DNA from: Firmicutes bacterium UBA1702
Lineage (GTDB): Bacteria > Bacillota > Clostridia > Peptostreptococcales > Anaerovoracaceae
Length of the DNA stretch: 64,000 bases
Assembly: GCA_002320005.1 (NCBI GenBank)
Contig: DCJK01000018.1
Location: 13,116-77,115, forward strand
Reading direction: 5' to 3'
Shown: piece by piece, positions 8,952 through 17,893 of the stretch
How positions within the stretch are numbered: the first letter of the stretch is position 1
Layout of the letters: every line of letters starts with the position of its first letter
Made by a program: the position numbers and the translations under genes
Notes under the pieces: model-generated
The model's input: only the letters and a program-made list of their open reading frames with translations
Database searches by the model: none
What the model was told of the DNA's origin: nothing

Positions 8952-10124
8952 CTACTGAACAGTCTGTGTTCCCAGATATTCCCAGGTTCCTTCTTCTGTG
9001 TTGCATTTCTTTACAACAGCTTCTGATCTGTCTGCATCTCCGCTATCCTTGAATACGACTTTACCGCATACACCCTCATAGGTTACTGAAGGAAGAACCT
9101 TGAGGATTTCGCCAGGGTCTGCAGATCCGGCTTTCTTGATTGCCTCGAGAGCTACGTAATATGCATCATATCCCATGGCAGTTACAGCAGCCAGTTCTGT
9201 GTTTCCGCCGTTATTTTCGAGATTTGTCTTGTCTCCTTCGATCCATTCCTTGATGCCCTTATCGAATTCAGGGGAACCACCTTCCTGATAGAATGTGGTT
9301 ACGATGATGTCAAGGCCTGTGCCTTTTGCAGCGCCTGTAATAACGTTGGAATCCCATGTATCGCTGGCGAGAATAGGCATTCCCAGTTTCTGAGCGTCAG
9401 CCTGATTTATGATCAGAGCAGCAGCTTCGGTAGAAACAGGTGAGAAGAATACATCGCATCCGTTTTTCTTTGCATTAGCAACATATGCAGCAAAGTCGGA
9501 GTTGCCCTGTTCAAACTGTTCTTCCACTACTGATCCTCCCAGCTTTTTGAAAGCTTCGCTGAAGTAGTTTACAAGACCTACAGAGTAGTCGTCTCCCATC
9601 TTTGAGAGACAGTATGCCTTTCTCATGCCGTTTTCATAAGCATAGTTGGCAAGTACGGTGCCCTGGAAAGGATCCAGGAAGCAGATTCTGAAATAGTTTG
9701 CAGCTTCTGTAACCTGAGGATTTGTACAGGTGATTCCAATCGCAGGAATTCCCTTGCTGTCGAAGGTAGGGCCTGCTGCTATTGCAACTGCAGAACCGTA
9801 AGTTCCCAGCACGATGGACACGCCAGATGATGCAAGCTGTTCTGCTGCTGTTATTCCCTTTGAAGGATCGGATTCGTTGTCAGCCGTAACCAGCTCAACT
9901 TTGTAAACCTCTCCGTTTATTTCAACTGTAGGAGTCTCGTAGTTAGCATACTGAACGCCGAGGGTTTCCTGTTTGCCGCCTGCTCCGTTGTCTCCTGAAG
10001 CCGGCTCAAACACACCGATTTTGATTGTGCCTGCGTAATCGCCTCCGTCGTCCTTGCCGCCGCAGCCTGCAAAGAGTGTGAAGACCATAAGAAGAGCCAG
10101 CACTACCGCAACTGTCTTTTTCAT
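8952..10124 (-). CDS. livJ: Branched-chain amino-acid type substrate-binding lipoprotein LivJ
   Basis: 390 residues with a lipoprotein signal peptide ending TLFAGC (Cys21), a short Gly/Asp linker, then a type I binding-protein fold (IKIGVFEPASGDNGAGGKQ). It is the first gene of the LIV operon, preceded by a strong ribosome binding site (AAGGAGG) and a near-consensus promoter. It should capture extracellular branched-chain or related amino acids for LivHMGF. Confidence 0.94.
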   Translation of the reverse strand: MKKTVAVVLALLMVFTLFAGCGGKDDGGDYAGTIKIGVFEPASGDNGAGGKQETLGVQYANYETPTVEINGEVYKVELVTADNESDPSKGITAAEQLASSGVSIVLGTYGSAVAIAAGPTFDSKGIPAIGITCTNPQVTEAANYFRICFLDPFQGTVLANYAYENGMRKAYCLSKMGDDYSVGLVNYFSEAFKKLGGSVVEEQFEQGNSDFAAYVANAKKNGCDVFFSPVSTEAAALIINQADAQKLGMPILASDTWDSNVITGAAKGTGLDIIVTTFYQEGGSPEFDKGIKEWIEGDKTNLENNGGNTELAAVTAMGYDAYYVALEAIKKAGSADPGEILKVLPSVTYEGVCGKVVFKDSGDADRSEAVVKKCNTEEGTWEYLGTQTVQ

Positions 10125-10186
10125 GTTTTAAGTCCTCCTTGATATTTCCTCTGAACATACACTTTTTCAGAAATTATTATACAAAA

Positions 10187-10215
10187 ATTATACCTTGCAG
10201 AAGTCCCCTTTGCAA
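10187..10215 (-). promoter_or_regulatory. Sigma-A promoter of the liv operon
   Basis: On the minus strand TTGCAA (10210-10215) and TATAAT (10187-10192) are separated by 17 bases, about 60 bases upstream of the livJ start. Confidence 0.85.
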
Positions 10216-10328
10216 TTACTTTTTTTGTAATTCGTCACAAATTGTTCACAAAAAATGTAGTTAAATTAAGTGATATGTGGTAATATATATTTATCTTAAA
10301 TTTACAGACACAATAGGAGGGTTTACTT

Positions 10329-10913
10329 ATGAAATGGGTTTGCACAGTATGCGGATATGTTTATGAAGGTCCTGAAGCACCGGCAGAATGTCCGGTTTGC
10401 CACGTAGGCGCTGACAAATTCAAGAAGGTTGAAGGAGAAATGACTCTTGCTGCAGAGCACGAATATGGTGTTTACGGCAAAACAGTTAAAGACAATCCTG
10501 ACATCAGCGATGAAGACAAGAAGTACATCTTCGAGCAGTTAATGGCCAACTTCAACGGTGAATGTTCAGAAGTGGGAATGTACCTCTGCATGGCAAGAAT
10601 CGCTCATAGAGAAGGTTATCCTGAAATCGGTCTTTACTGGGAAAAGGCTGCTTATGAAGAAGCAGAACACGCAGCTAAGTTTGCCGAACTGTTAGGCGAA
10701 GATCTGGAAGCTAACATGAAGGCTTCCACCAAGGAAAATCTTGCATGGAGAGTTGACTGCGAATTCGGCGCAACTGCCGGCAAGTTCGACCTTGCAAAGT
10801 GCGCAAAGAAGAACAATCTGGATGCTATTCATGACACCGTTCACGAAATGGCAAGAGACGAAGCAAGACACGGCAAGGCTCTGAAGGGTCTGCTGGAGAG
10901 ATACTTCGGTTAA
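10329..10913 (+). CDS. rbr: Reverse rubrerythrin (rubredoxin domain first)
   Basis: 194 residues. An N-terminal rubredoxin domain (Cys5, Cys8, Cys21, Cys24) is followed by a ferritin-like di-iron four-helix domain with ligand motifs GECSEVGMY, YEEAEHAAKF and MARDEARHGKAL. This domain order is that of clostridial reverse rubrerythrins, which reduce peroxide with electrons from NADH via reductases. The ribosome site AGGAGG is 6-7 bases upstream. The last 60 bases of the gene form the left repeat of the integrated element; the reading frame is preserved, so the protein should be full length. Confidence 0.95.
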   Translation: MKWVCTVCGYVYEGPEAPAECPVCHVGADKFKKVEGEMTLAAEHEYGVYGKTVKDNPDISDEDKKYIFEQLMANFNGECSEVGMYLCMARIAHREGYPEIGLYWEKAAYEEAEHAAKFAELLGEDLEANMKASTKENLAWRVDCEFGATAGKFDLAKCAKKNNLDAIHDTVHEMARDEARHGKALKGLLERYFG

Positions 10914-10915
10914 TT
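10856..10915. repeat. attL: left copy of the 60-bp direct repeat
   Basis: Identical to 23874-23933. It encodes the last residues of rubrerythrin, ending ERYFG and stop. The crossover must lie inside this block. Confidence 0.88.
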
Positions 10916-10957
10916 GATTAACCATTGAAATTTCAATATTTTAAAAAGATTACAAGA

Positions 10958-10988
10958 GATGAGTCTTAAATAGGCTCATCTTTTTTCT
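10958..10988 (+). terminator. Terminator after rubrerythrin (element-supplied)
   Basis: An 8-bp stem (10958-10965 with 10973-10980) followed by six T. It lies inside the element, so the integrated element supplies a new terminator for rbr. Confidence 0.85.
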
Positions 10989-10993
10989 TTGGT

Positions 10994-11140
10994 AAAAGGA
11001 CAACTTTTAGTGTCCTTTTTTTGTCCAAAAACTGTGGATAACTATGAGTTTTTTATCAAAAGTGTCCTTGGTGTGTCCTTATTTTTTGAAAAATTACCAA
11101 AAAAACACCAAGAGTGTCCTCTTAAGAAGTTGTCCTTTTT
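10994..11140. repeat. Cluster of TGTCCT repeats with one DnaA box
   Basis: TGTCCT(T) occurs five times on the plus strand (near 11010, 11063, 11074, 11115 and 11130) and once inverted (10997). Several are preceded by AG. A perfect DnaA box TTATCCACA lies on the minus strand at 11033-11041. The rest of the 400-base gap to 11312 is AT-rich with no gene. The repeats could be integrase arm sites or replication iterons. Confidence 0.6.
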
Positions 11141-11312
11141 TGTATATAAATTCTACTTCATTCAGGGGAAATATTCAAGGTACATGTGATGGCAACTCAA
11201 AGCAACTTTTCTACAATAGATAACAAATTATAACAACTTATTAAACAATCAAGACAAGTTTATTCAATCTATATAAATTAAATTTCATATATCTCTGAAA
11301 GGAGATGTATGA

Positions 11313-11741
11313 ATGGTAAATAAATATACTCAAAGGGTCGTTTCAAAAGCATGGAATCATCAATGTGCTGTTTGCGGTCGCAATGATTATTTGGAATTCC
11401 ATCATCTGATTCCTGCTTCAGAAGGCGGCTCAGATGAATGTGATAATATTATCCTGTTATGTTCATTTTGTCATGCGGCAGTTCATGGTAGAACTTTAAC
11501 ATCAGAACCCCGCCGCCGCACATCAATAGATTACGAATCAGCAAAGCCAATACTAGAACTATACTTTTCAAATCAGATAGGTACAAAAGAAACAAAACAA
11601 AGATTAAATCTTTCTCAGAAGACACATCTTACAGAAAGTTCACTATATAAAAGATATAAAAGAGAAAACAACATCGATAAATTTTATAACAATGTAGACC
11701 TAGTCAACAGTAAAAGGAGCGGCCATGTACAAACTATTTAA
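11313..11741 (+). CDS. HNH endonuclease domain protein
   Basis: 142 residues. An HNH fold at residues 17-60 shows CAVCGRNDYLEFHHLIP, a central DNI and CSFCHAAVHGR: two CxxC zinc pairs with the catalytic His pair and Asn. The C-terminal half is basic with a YKRYKREN segment. An AAGGAGATG ribosome site precedes the start. HNH proteins of this size occur in phages and integrative elements as nicking or homing-type nucleases; a specific role is not evident. The gene is AT-rich compared with the flanking chromosome. Confidence 0.8.
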   Translation: MVNKYTQRVVSKAWNHQCAVCGRNDYLEFHHLIPASEGGSDECDNIILLCSFCHAAVHGRTLTSEPRRRTSIDYESAKPILELYFSNQIGTKETKQRLNLSQKTHLTESSLYKRYKRENNIDKFYNNVDLVNSKRSGHVQTI

Positions 11742-11874
11742 AGAATCATTTGTTGTAATGTCTGAAGCAGATAAAATAAAACTGCTTCAGGCTTTTTATT
11801 ATGAAGGGCGAACAATGAGCCTTGATTTTATTTTTCAAAAAAATTTTGTTAAAATTATTAAAGAAAGGAAATAA
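11725..11874 (+). CDS. Small protein of unknown function (49 residues)
   Basis: The ATG at 11725 overlaps the end of the HNH gene and follows AAAGGAGCGGCC. The product begins MYKLFKESFVVMSEADKIKL and is rich in Lys, Phe and Ile. It resembles no family I recognise. Close packing with the next gene (3 bases) supports translation. Confidence 0.55.
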   Translation: MYKLFKESFVVMSEADKIKLLQAFYYEGRTMSLDFIFQKNFVKIIKERK

Positions 11875-11877
11875 AAA

Positions 11878-12075
11878 ATGTTTAGAAAATCATTACATGA
11901 ATATATTTTTGCACAACAAAGCAATGATGACATTTATTCCAAATACAGAGAACACAAAACTAGAATGTATCAATCTGTAAACGAAGCAACCATAACAAAA
12001 GAAATTGAAGCAGTTTATCTTCCTACGGTTGCCGCAGTTTTACAGAAAGAGATACAAAAAATATTGAATACTTGA
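11878..12075 (+). CDS. Small protein of unknown function (65 residues)
   Basis: Starts 3 bases after the previous small gene, with AAAGGAAAT as ribosome site inside that gene. The product begins MFRKSLHEYIF, is predicted mostly helical and has no recognised motif. It shares a starting pattern (M-x-K-x-F/L-K/H-E-S/Y) with the 49-residue neighbour, which may be chance. Confidence 0.6.
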   Translation: MFRKSLHEYIFAQQSNDDIYSKYREHKTRMYQSVNEATITKEIEAVYLPTVAAVLQKEIQKILNT

Positions 12076-12091
12076 AGTAAGGAGACAACAT

Positions 12092-12694
12092 ATGAACGAA
12101 TCATTAAACCAAGAACTAGAATTTGCGGAAGAATGGTTATCATTAAGCAAATATCATTTTAAAATAATTGCAGTAGCAACTGTCCTTGCAGACGATAAAA
12201 AAGCTTATAGAGGGACTTTGAGAGATTTATGCAGTTGTTTAGGCATAGGCAATTCATCCCCCAACAGAAATAAAATTAAAGGTGTTCTAAAAGATTTAGA
12301 AGCTAATGAATACATAAAGCTTATAGAAGACAAAGGCGTATATACAATCTCTCTATCTGCTTCAATTCAAAAGAGCAAAAAGATAACTAAAATAAAAAAA
12401 GCTTGGTATGAGTTGATAAAAGAAAACAGCAACAACGGCGTTCCATCGTGGGAGAACACATTAAGAGTATTTCTTATACTAATCGATATGACTACCATAC
12501 AAATAACAACATATAACGAAATTGGTAAGAGATTAGGTTTAAGCAACTCAACTATTAAAAACTGTATAAAGGTTTTAAAGAAAATAAGATTTGATGATTT
12601 CACAATAGAATCAAGAGTAATAAAAGAAAAGTTAGATAATGGTGAATACAGAACAATAGGACAAAAATACATGCAAGTTTTAAATTTTGAATAA
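12092..12694 (+). CDS. Two-winged-helix DNA-binding protein, possible replication initiator or regulator
   Basis: 200 residues, with two helix-turn-helix-like parts: RDLCSCLGIGNSSPNRNKIKG (about residues 45-65) and NEIGKRLGLSNSTIKNCIKV (about 145-165). Paired winged helices occur in small replication initiators and in element-encoded regulators. A good ribosome site (AAGGAGA) precedes it. The repeats and DnaA box upstream near the left att site would fit a replication role, but there is no diagnostic motif. Confidence 0.6.
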   Translation: MNESLNQELEFAEEWLSLSKYHFKIIAVATVLADDKKAYRGTLRDLCSCLGIGNSSPNRNKIKGVLKDLEANEYIKLIEDKGVYTISLSASIQKSKKITKIKKAWYELIKENSNNGVPSWENTLRVFLILIDMTTIQITTYNEIGKRLGLSNSTIKNCIKVLKKIRFDDFTIESRVIKEKLDNGEYRTIGQKYMQVLNFE

Positions 12695-12773
12695 AAGTAA
12701 TAACTTTTTTACTTGTCTATTATTTATAAATAAGAATAACAAAAAAGTTATATTGATGATATACTTTAACTAT

Positions 12774-12800
12774 GTTGTAAGAGGCTCCGCCTCTTACAAC
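12774..12800. promoter_or_regulatory. Perfect palindrome upstream of the WYL gene, candidate operator
   Basis: A 12-bp perfect inverted repeat with a 3-base loop (12774-12785 with 12789-12800). No T-run follows on either side. It lies 30 bases before the WYL start and just after a TATACT (12760-12765), so it is a candidate operator rather than a terminator. Confidence 0.5.
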
Positions 12801-12829
12801 AATACAAAAGACAAAAGGAATGAAGAATT

Positions 12830-13834
12830 ATGACAAGCCAAAAGTCTGAAAGTAAAAAATTAATTTTAATCTATTTGCAACAACTATTTTTAGAAAAAAC
12901 AGATGATAAGCACTACATCACAATGTCTGACATTCTAAAGTATCTTTTAGACAAAGGCATAATAGTAGACAGAAGAACAGTATATACTGACATAAGCCTT
13001 TTGAATCAATCAGGTTTTGAGATTGTAGGTGTTGCGGAAAAGGGCGGTTATAAATACCACCACCCAACACGCTTGTTCGACACAACGGAGTTAAAATTCC
13101 TTGTCGACTCAGTAGCCGCTTCAAAATTCTTAACAGATAAAAAATCAAAAGATTTAATCACTAAAATAAAGAAGCTAGGTACTACTTATGATAGTACAGT
13201 TCTAGATAGAGGAATACTCTCTCATAAGAGAATTAAAACTATGAATGATAAAGTCTTCAAGAATTTGGATGATATATATTTTGCTATTGTAAACAATCAT
13301 AAAATATCATTTGATTATTTAAGATGGGATGCAGACAAGCAACTTGCAAAGTGGAAAGGCTAAAAACCTTTTATCACAAGCCCTTGTGCCGTTTCCTTAA
13401 GTGAAGATAATTACTATTTAATTGCTTATGATAGTAGAACGCAAAAGCTTAAACATTATAGAGTAGATAAAATGTCTTCTATAAAGATTCTTCCTGATGA
13501 AAGAGAAGGTCAAGAAGTTTTTAAAAAGTTTGATATTGTTGACTATTCTAAAAAAACCTTTGGAATGTTTGGCGGAAAAGAAGAAAGCATTATGTTTGAG
13601 GCGGCTAATGACCTTGCAGGTGTCTTCATCGACCGGTTTGGTACAGACATATTTTTAATGCAAAACCCAAAGAATCCGAAGACATTCCTTGTCAGAGTTC
13701 CTGTTAATGTCAGTCCGCAGTTCTATGGATGGCTATTTGGACTAGGTAAAAAAGTTAAAATACTTTCCCCTGAATATGTGTTAGAAGATTATAAAAAAAC
13801 GAGGAATGATATTTTATCGAATTACGAGCCGTAA
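12830..13834 (+). pseudogene. WYL-domain transcriptional regulator with an in-frame stop
   Basis: A 334-codon reading frame broken only by TAA at 13361-13363 (codon 178). The N-terminal helix-turn-helix (ILKYLLDKGIIVDRRTVYTD) and the start of the WYL domain (KISFDYLRWD) lie before the stop. After it the same frame continues with KPFITSPCAVSLSEDNYYLI and the rest of the WYL and C-terminal domains to 13834. No frameshift is needed, so a single nonsense change, perhaps GAA to TAA, explains it. WYL regulators in elements often control neighbouring defence or mobility genes. As read, the product would be a 177-residue fragment with the DNA-binding domain. Confidence 0.8.
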
Positions 13835-13933
13835 AAAATCGAAAATCGAGACTGTGAAAGGTTTTCTGTAAATTTAATAAACTGATCAATAGCCTTCTAT
13901 GGTAAAATCAAATTATCATAGGAGGCTATTTTT

Positions 13934-15187
13934 ATGGCAAAGAAAAAAGAAGTTTACAAGGTAAAACCGCTCAACGAAAACAAAAAGAACATCATCGCAG
14001 CCCTTATCGACGAGTATGATATACAGACCGCCGATGATATTCAGGCAGCACTGAAAGATCTGCTTGGAGGCACCATCAAGTCCATGATGGAAGCCGAAAT
14101 GGACGAGCATCTTGGCTATGGGAGTTATGAGCGCAGCCAGACCCGAGAACCCGGAGATAACTACCGCAATGGAACCAAGAAAAAGAATATCCGGAGTTCC
14201 TATGGCGAATTTCAGGTAGATGTTCCCCAGGACAGAAACAGTACCTTTGAGCCTCAGGTTGTGAAAAAGCATCAGAAAGACATATCTGAAATTGACCAGA
14301 AGATTATCAGTATGTATGCCAGATGTCTTACTACAAGGCAGATATCCGAGCAAATAGAGGAAATCTACGGTTTTGAGTGTTCTTAGAGCTTCATTTCCGA
14401 TGTAACAGACAAGATATTGCAGGATATCGATGATTGGCAGAATCGTCCTTTGGATGAGATTTATCCGATTATGTTCATAGATGCAGTTCACTTTTCTGTA
14501 AGAGAAGATAACCGCATAAAGAAGCTTGCAGCATATGTAATTCTTGCAATCACACTGGATGGCAGAAAGGATGTAATCAGCCTCCAGATTGGAGAAAATG
14601 AAAGCAGCAAATATTGGCTTGGAGTTCTGAACGAGCTTAAAAACCGTGGAGTAAAGGATGTTATGATAATCTGCGCAGACGGATTAACAGGGATTAAAGA
14701 AGCCATAGGAACTGCCTTTCCTGATACCGAATATCAGAGGTGCATAGTACATCAGGTCAGAAATACCCTTAAATACGTACCATACAAGGATATGAAAGCC
14801 TTTGCGACGGATTTAAAGACAATATACCTTGCGCCGAGCGAGGAGCAGGGACGAGCTCAGTTAGAACGCGTAACAGAGAAATGGGAACCAAAGTATCCTA
14901 ACGCCATGAAGAGCTGGGCCCAGAACTGGGATGTGATAAGCCCGATTTTCAAATTCTCCAACGATGTCAGGAAAGTCATCTACACGACCAATGCCATTGA
15001 GAGCCTGAACAGCACATACAAGAAACTCAATCGCCAAAGGTCAGTTTTCCCGAGCGATAAAGCTCTGCTGAAAACCCTCTATCTTTCAACCCTGCAGGCT
15101 ACTAAGAAATGGTACCTGCCGCTGAGAAACTGGGGCAAGGTTTACGGAGAATTTACTGTAATGTACGAGGGACGTATCCCGTGCTAA
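13934..15187 (+). pseudogene. IS256-family transposase with an in-frame TAG
   Basis: A 417-codon Mutator-type transposase interrupted only by TAG at 14384-14386 (codon 151), in the segment that normally continues the N-terminal domain into the catalytic core. DDE residues are visible in IDAVHF, ADGLTG and NAIESLN. The downstream part continues in the same frame. It is probably inactive. The upstream half alone would be a DNA-binding fragment. A ribosome site (AGGAGG) precedes the start. Confidence 0.88.
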
Positions 15188-15204
15188 ACTAGCCAAGAGA
15201 GAAG

Positions 15205-15246
15205 CAAGGACTCCTCCGAAAAACCGAAGGAGTCCTTGACATTTTT
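15205..15246 (+). terminator. Terminator after the IS256 transposase
   Basis: A stem of about 14 bp (15205-15218 with 15225-15238, one mismatch) followed by ACATTTTTT, inside the right end of the IS. Confidence 0.75.
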
Positions 15247-15354
15247 TGAATCATAGTTTATATTGTCAGCAAGCAAGACACCTGCTGAAATGCGAGCGTC
15301 AAAGCTATCTAATTACCATAGAAGGCTAATTTACAGAAAAACTTTCACAGTCTC

Positions 15355-16285
15355 CTGCATAGACGAAGTACATATGGAGATGGATAGTAAATGCAAATAT
15401 GTGCTCATCATTCAGGACTTTCATACCGGAGAGCCTATTGATATGCTTATCAGTCGGCGCAGCGAAATTACTCATCCATATTTCTCAGGCATACCCATCT
15501 CAGAACGACGTCAGGTAAAGTATTTAATATCCGATATGTACAATCCTTATCTCGAATATGTAAACAAGTATTTTCCCAATGCAGTCAGCGTCGTTGACTC
15601 CTTCCATGTATCTCAATGGATTAACAATGCCATCACAAACTACATCCGTGAATTAATCCGAGATTTGAGGAAGGAAATCGGCGCTATCAAGGATGACCTT
15701 GAGGCGCAAGGCAAGAAACCTTATGAAATCAAAAATGCTTTAAAACTCCCATCAGATAAGCTTTATCTCCTCCAAAAGAAAAGATGGCTGGTTACTAAAA
15801 ACCAGAAGAATGTGAACTATCAGTACGAAACGTTCTATGACCGTCATTTCAATTGCCAGATGAATACTTATCGTTATGAGGATCTTCTCTTTAAGTATTA
15901 TCCCAAGCTTAAAGACCTTCGGAATCTCAAAGAAAGATACATTACCTTCAACAGCCGTAATGCAGGTAATCCTGAGCAGGCTTCAATTGAGCTTGATGAG
16001 CTTATCAAATTTTATGCTGCTTGTGGCGAACCGATTTTTATCAACTTTTCCCAGCTGCTCAAAAGATTCCGACAGCCGATTATCAACTCATTCATAATGA
16101 TGACTAAGATAGTTTCCGGCGACAAGCATAACTCAAGGCTGTCAAACGGACCTATGGAATCTCTGAATCGAAAGGCCAAAGACCTAAAAAGATTATGCCG
16201 GGGATTCTCTAATTTCGAACACTTGCGCAATCGTTTCCTGTTTGCTGCAAGAACTAATCCGGCATTGGATGGGAAAGATGCATAA
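15355..16285 (+). pseudogene. ISL3-family transposase, 3' fragment
   Basis: Homology to the ISL3 DDE domain starts exactly at the right end of the IS256 copy: CIDEVHMEMDSKCKYV, then ISDMYNPY and GPMESLNRKAK supply the three acidic residues. The zinc-ribbon and helix-turn-helix N-terminus is missing and is not found on the left side of the IS. The open frame reaches back to 15263, but those first ~30 codons are IS256 end sequence. It is a remnant. Confidence 0.85.
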
Positions 16286-16753
16286 TGCATAAAGAAAACA
16301 ATATAGGCTTTAACTAACATATCAAATCAACTGGAATCTGCGCATTTTAAAAGAGAACCTGGCTGTCATTTAAGCAAGCCAGGTTCATCTATTCTTATTA
16401 TTTTCCAGACCCTAACGAATGCCCCCATCGAATGTCCCCATTTGAAGACCTCATTAAAGTACGCATTCTTTTCAGGCCGGTTTGGAGCCGAAACCCCAGT
16501 GAGTGACCCGAAGAAAAATTGCAAAACCCCAATTAACTTCGGATACCCCGTTTTTTTGCTCGTCTGCCGATTTTCTTTCTGTAGCGATTGCTCCACGTTT
16601 TGCCTCTTAGTTCGCGGGACACTCCTTTTAATGTATACGTCTTTATCTGTCTTTGCCTCCCGCACTGCCGCTTTGCTTGATTTATTTATCAACTGCGCTG
16701 CAATTCTTTCTAGAAATCCGCAAGCCTGTTATCTAGAAGCGTGATGATTCTTT
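16286..16753. other. Gene-poor stretch between the ISL3 remnant and the catabolic operon
   Basis: About 470 bases with no convincing gene. It contains a 9-bp hairpin (16357-16365 with 16378-16386) that could terminate either direction, and two overlapping open frames of about 100 codons on opposite strands without ribosome sites or recognisable domains. It is probably debris of an older insertion. Confidence 0.5.
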
Positions 16754-17887
16754 CTACGTATGTTTCGCTATTGCAACTATTAATTTTGCGATAAACGAAA
16801 TCAATCCATCTGGAAAATCAAAATTTGAAGAGTGCAACTCTGGGCATGTGGTGCCGTCGCCAATGTAAAATACAGTCCCAGCTGTATTCATTGTATACCA
16901 ACCGAAATCATCAGAAGCTCTGTCTGGATTTTCTATGTAATTAAATTTTACATTTTCTTTTTTACATACATCTTCCAATATTTTCGAGCACACTTCCGAT
17001 ACTTCTGTCACTGGAAACTCATCACAATATGAGATATTGAACTCCATGGAATATTTATCAGCTGTGAATTTCACATCTTCCATGATTCTTTCTTGTAGTT
17101 TATTCATATCTTCTTGAAAGCAACTTCTTACCGTTAAGCATAGCTCTCCATCACTGGCTTGCATACCGAAAATTCTGCCGCCTGCATTTATGCCAACTAC
17201 AGTGCACAAAACATCACCTATATATGAATCCAAATTGTTCCAATCATTAACCCTAGTCACAAGTTCTGATAAAGGAAATGCGGAATTCAATCCTTTCTCC
17301 GGCGTTGCCGCATGAGTTGCTCTGCCTTTGAACTGTATGATAATCCCTTTGGATGCATAATGCGCAGTCCCCTCTTTCCGAATCATTACAGTTTTGTATT
17401 CACATCCAGGTTGATTATGAAATCCGTAAACTTGACCGATAGATTTATCTTCAAGAAGCTCCGCACATTCTCGTGCGCCCTCACCCGTTTCCTCTGCATG
17501 TTGAAATAAAAAGTATACATCTTGGTTTGCCCCAGTTCGGTCAATCTCTACTGCTGCTGCTGCTAATGCCGCTTGATGTCCATCGTGACCACATAAATGA
17601 CCGACTCCCGGTACCAAAGATTTGTATTGAGGACTTCCAGTTTCTTGAATGGCTACAGCATCGAGTTCTGCCCTAAATAATATACCCGGTACTTTTTTAC
17701 CAGACTCATATACGGCATAAAACCATTTGCCCATATCTTGTATCTTAAGATGCGTATTTTCACTTATGAAACTTATTAATCTATTTTTTGTCTCCGTTTC
17801 GCATCCTGAGATTTCAGGATATTTATGAATGTCGTGTCTAAGATTGATGCACTTGTTTATCAATCTCTCATCTATCTCATCCATCAA
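16754..17887 (-). CDS. M20-family amidohydrolase
   Basis: 377 residues of the M20D amidohydrolase type. The Zn-site segments are GVGHLCGHDGHQAAL, FQHAEETGEGARE and YGFHNQPG; the dimerisation domain lies between about residues 180 and 290. Such enzymes split N-acyl, N-carbamoyl or peptide-like amides of amino acids. It is the last gene of the operon that includes a racemase, a thiazoline-carboxylate-hydrolase family protein, a transporter and a peptidase, so it probably releases the final amino acid. The exact substrate cannot be read. Confidence 0.88.
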   Translation of the reverse strand: MMDEIDERLINKCINLRHDIHKYPEISGCETETKNRLISFISENTHLKIQDMGKWFYAVYESGKKVPGILFRAELDAVAIQETGSPQYKSLVPGVGHLCGHDGHQAALAAAAVEIDRTGANQDVYFLFQHAEETGEGARECAELLEDKSIGQVYGFHNQPGCEYKTVMIRKEGTAHYASKGIIIQFKGRATHAATPEKGLNSAFPLSELVTRVNDWNNLDSYIGDVLCTVVGINAGGRIFGMQASDGELCLTVRSCFQEDMNKLQERIMEDVKFTADKYSMEFNISYCDEFPVTEVSEVCSKILEDVCKKENVKFNYIENPDRASDDFGWYTMNTAGTVFYIGDGTTCPELHSSNFDFPDGLISFIAKLIVAIAKHT

Positions 17888-17893
17888 TCCAAT

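Larger units (their letters stand above)
13848..15354 (+). mobile_element. IS256-family insertion sequence (1507 bp)
   Basis: Terminal inverted repeats of 27 bp (13848-13874 and 15328-15354) match at 26 positions; both begin GAGACTGTGAAAG. A second 16-bp inverted pair (TAGCCTTCTATGGTAA) sits just inside at 13890-13905 and 15313-15328. It encloses one Mutator-type transposase. The bases just outside the two ends do not form a target duplication, so the insertion has since been rearranged or arose through recombination. Confidence 0.85.

Noticed and set aside
10994..11140. Short repeated motifs as a CRISPR array.
   Set aside because: Repeats are only six to nine bases and irregularly spaced, and no cas genes are near.
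13361..14386. In-frame TAA and TAG in neighbouring genes as stop-codon recoding (for example pyrrolysine at TAG).
   Set aside because: Two different stops are involved, other genes in the window end normally with TAA, TAG and TGA, and no pyl or sel elements were seen.
16707..16735. A minus-strand frame reads ITGLRIS, like the first catalytic box of tyrosine recombinases, and might be the lost half of the integrase.
   Set aside because: A stop codon stands directly before it and the following residues do not resemble an integrase before the next stop, so seven residues by chance is the simpler reading.
16366..16744. Two open frames of about 100 codons on opposite strands.
   Set aside because: No ribosome sites, no recognisable domain, and they overlap each other; the region looks like insertion debris.
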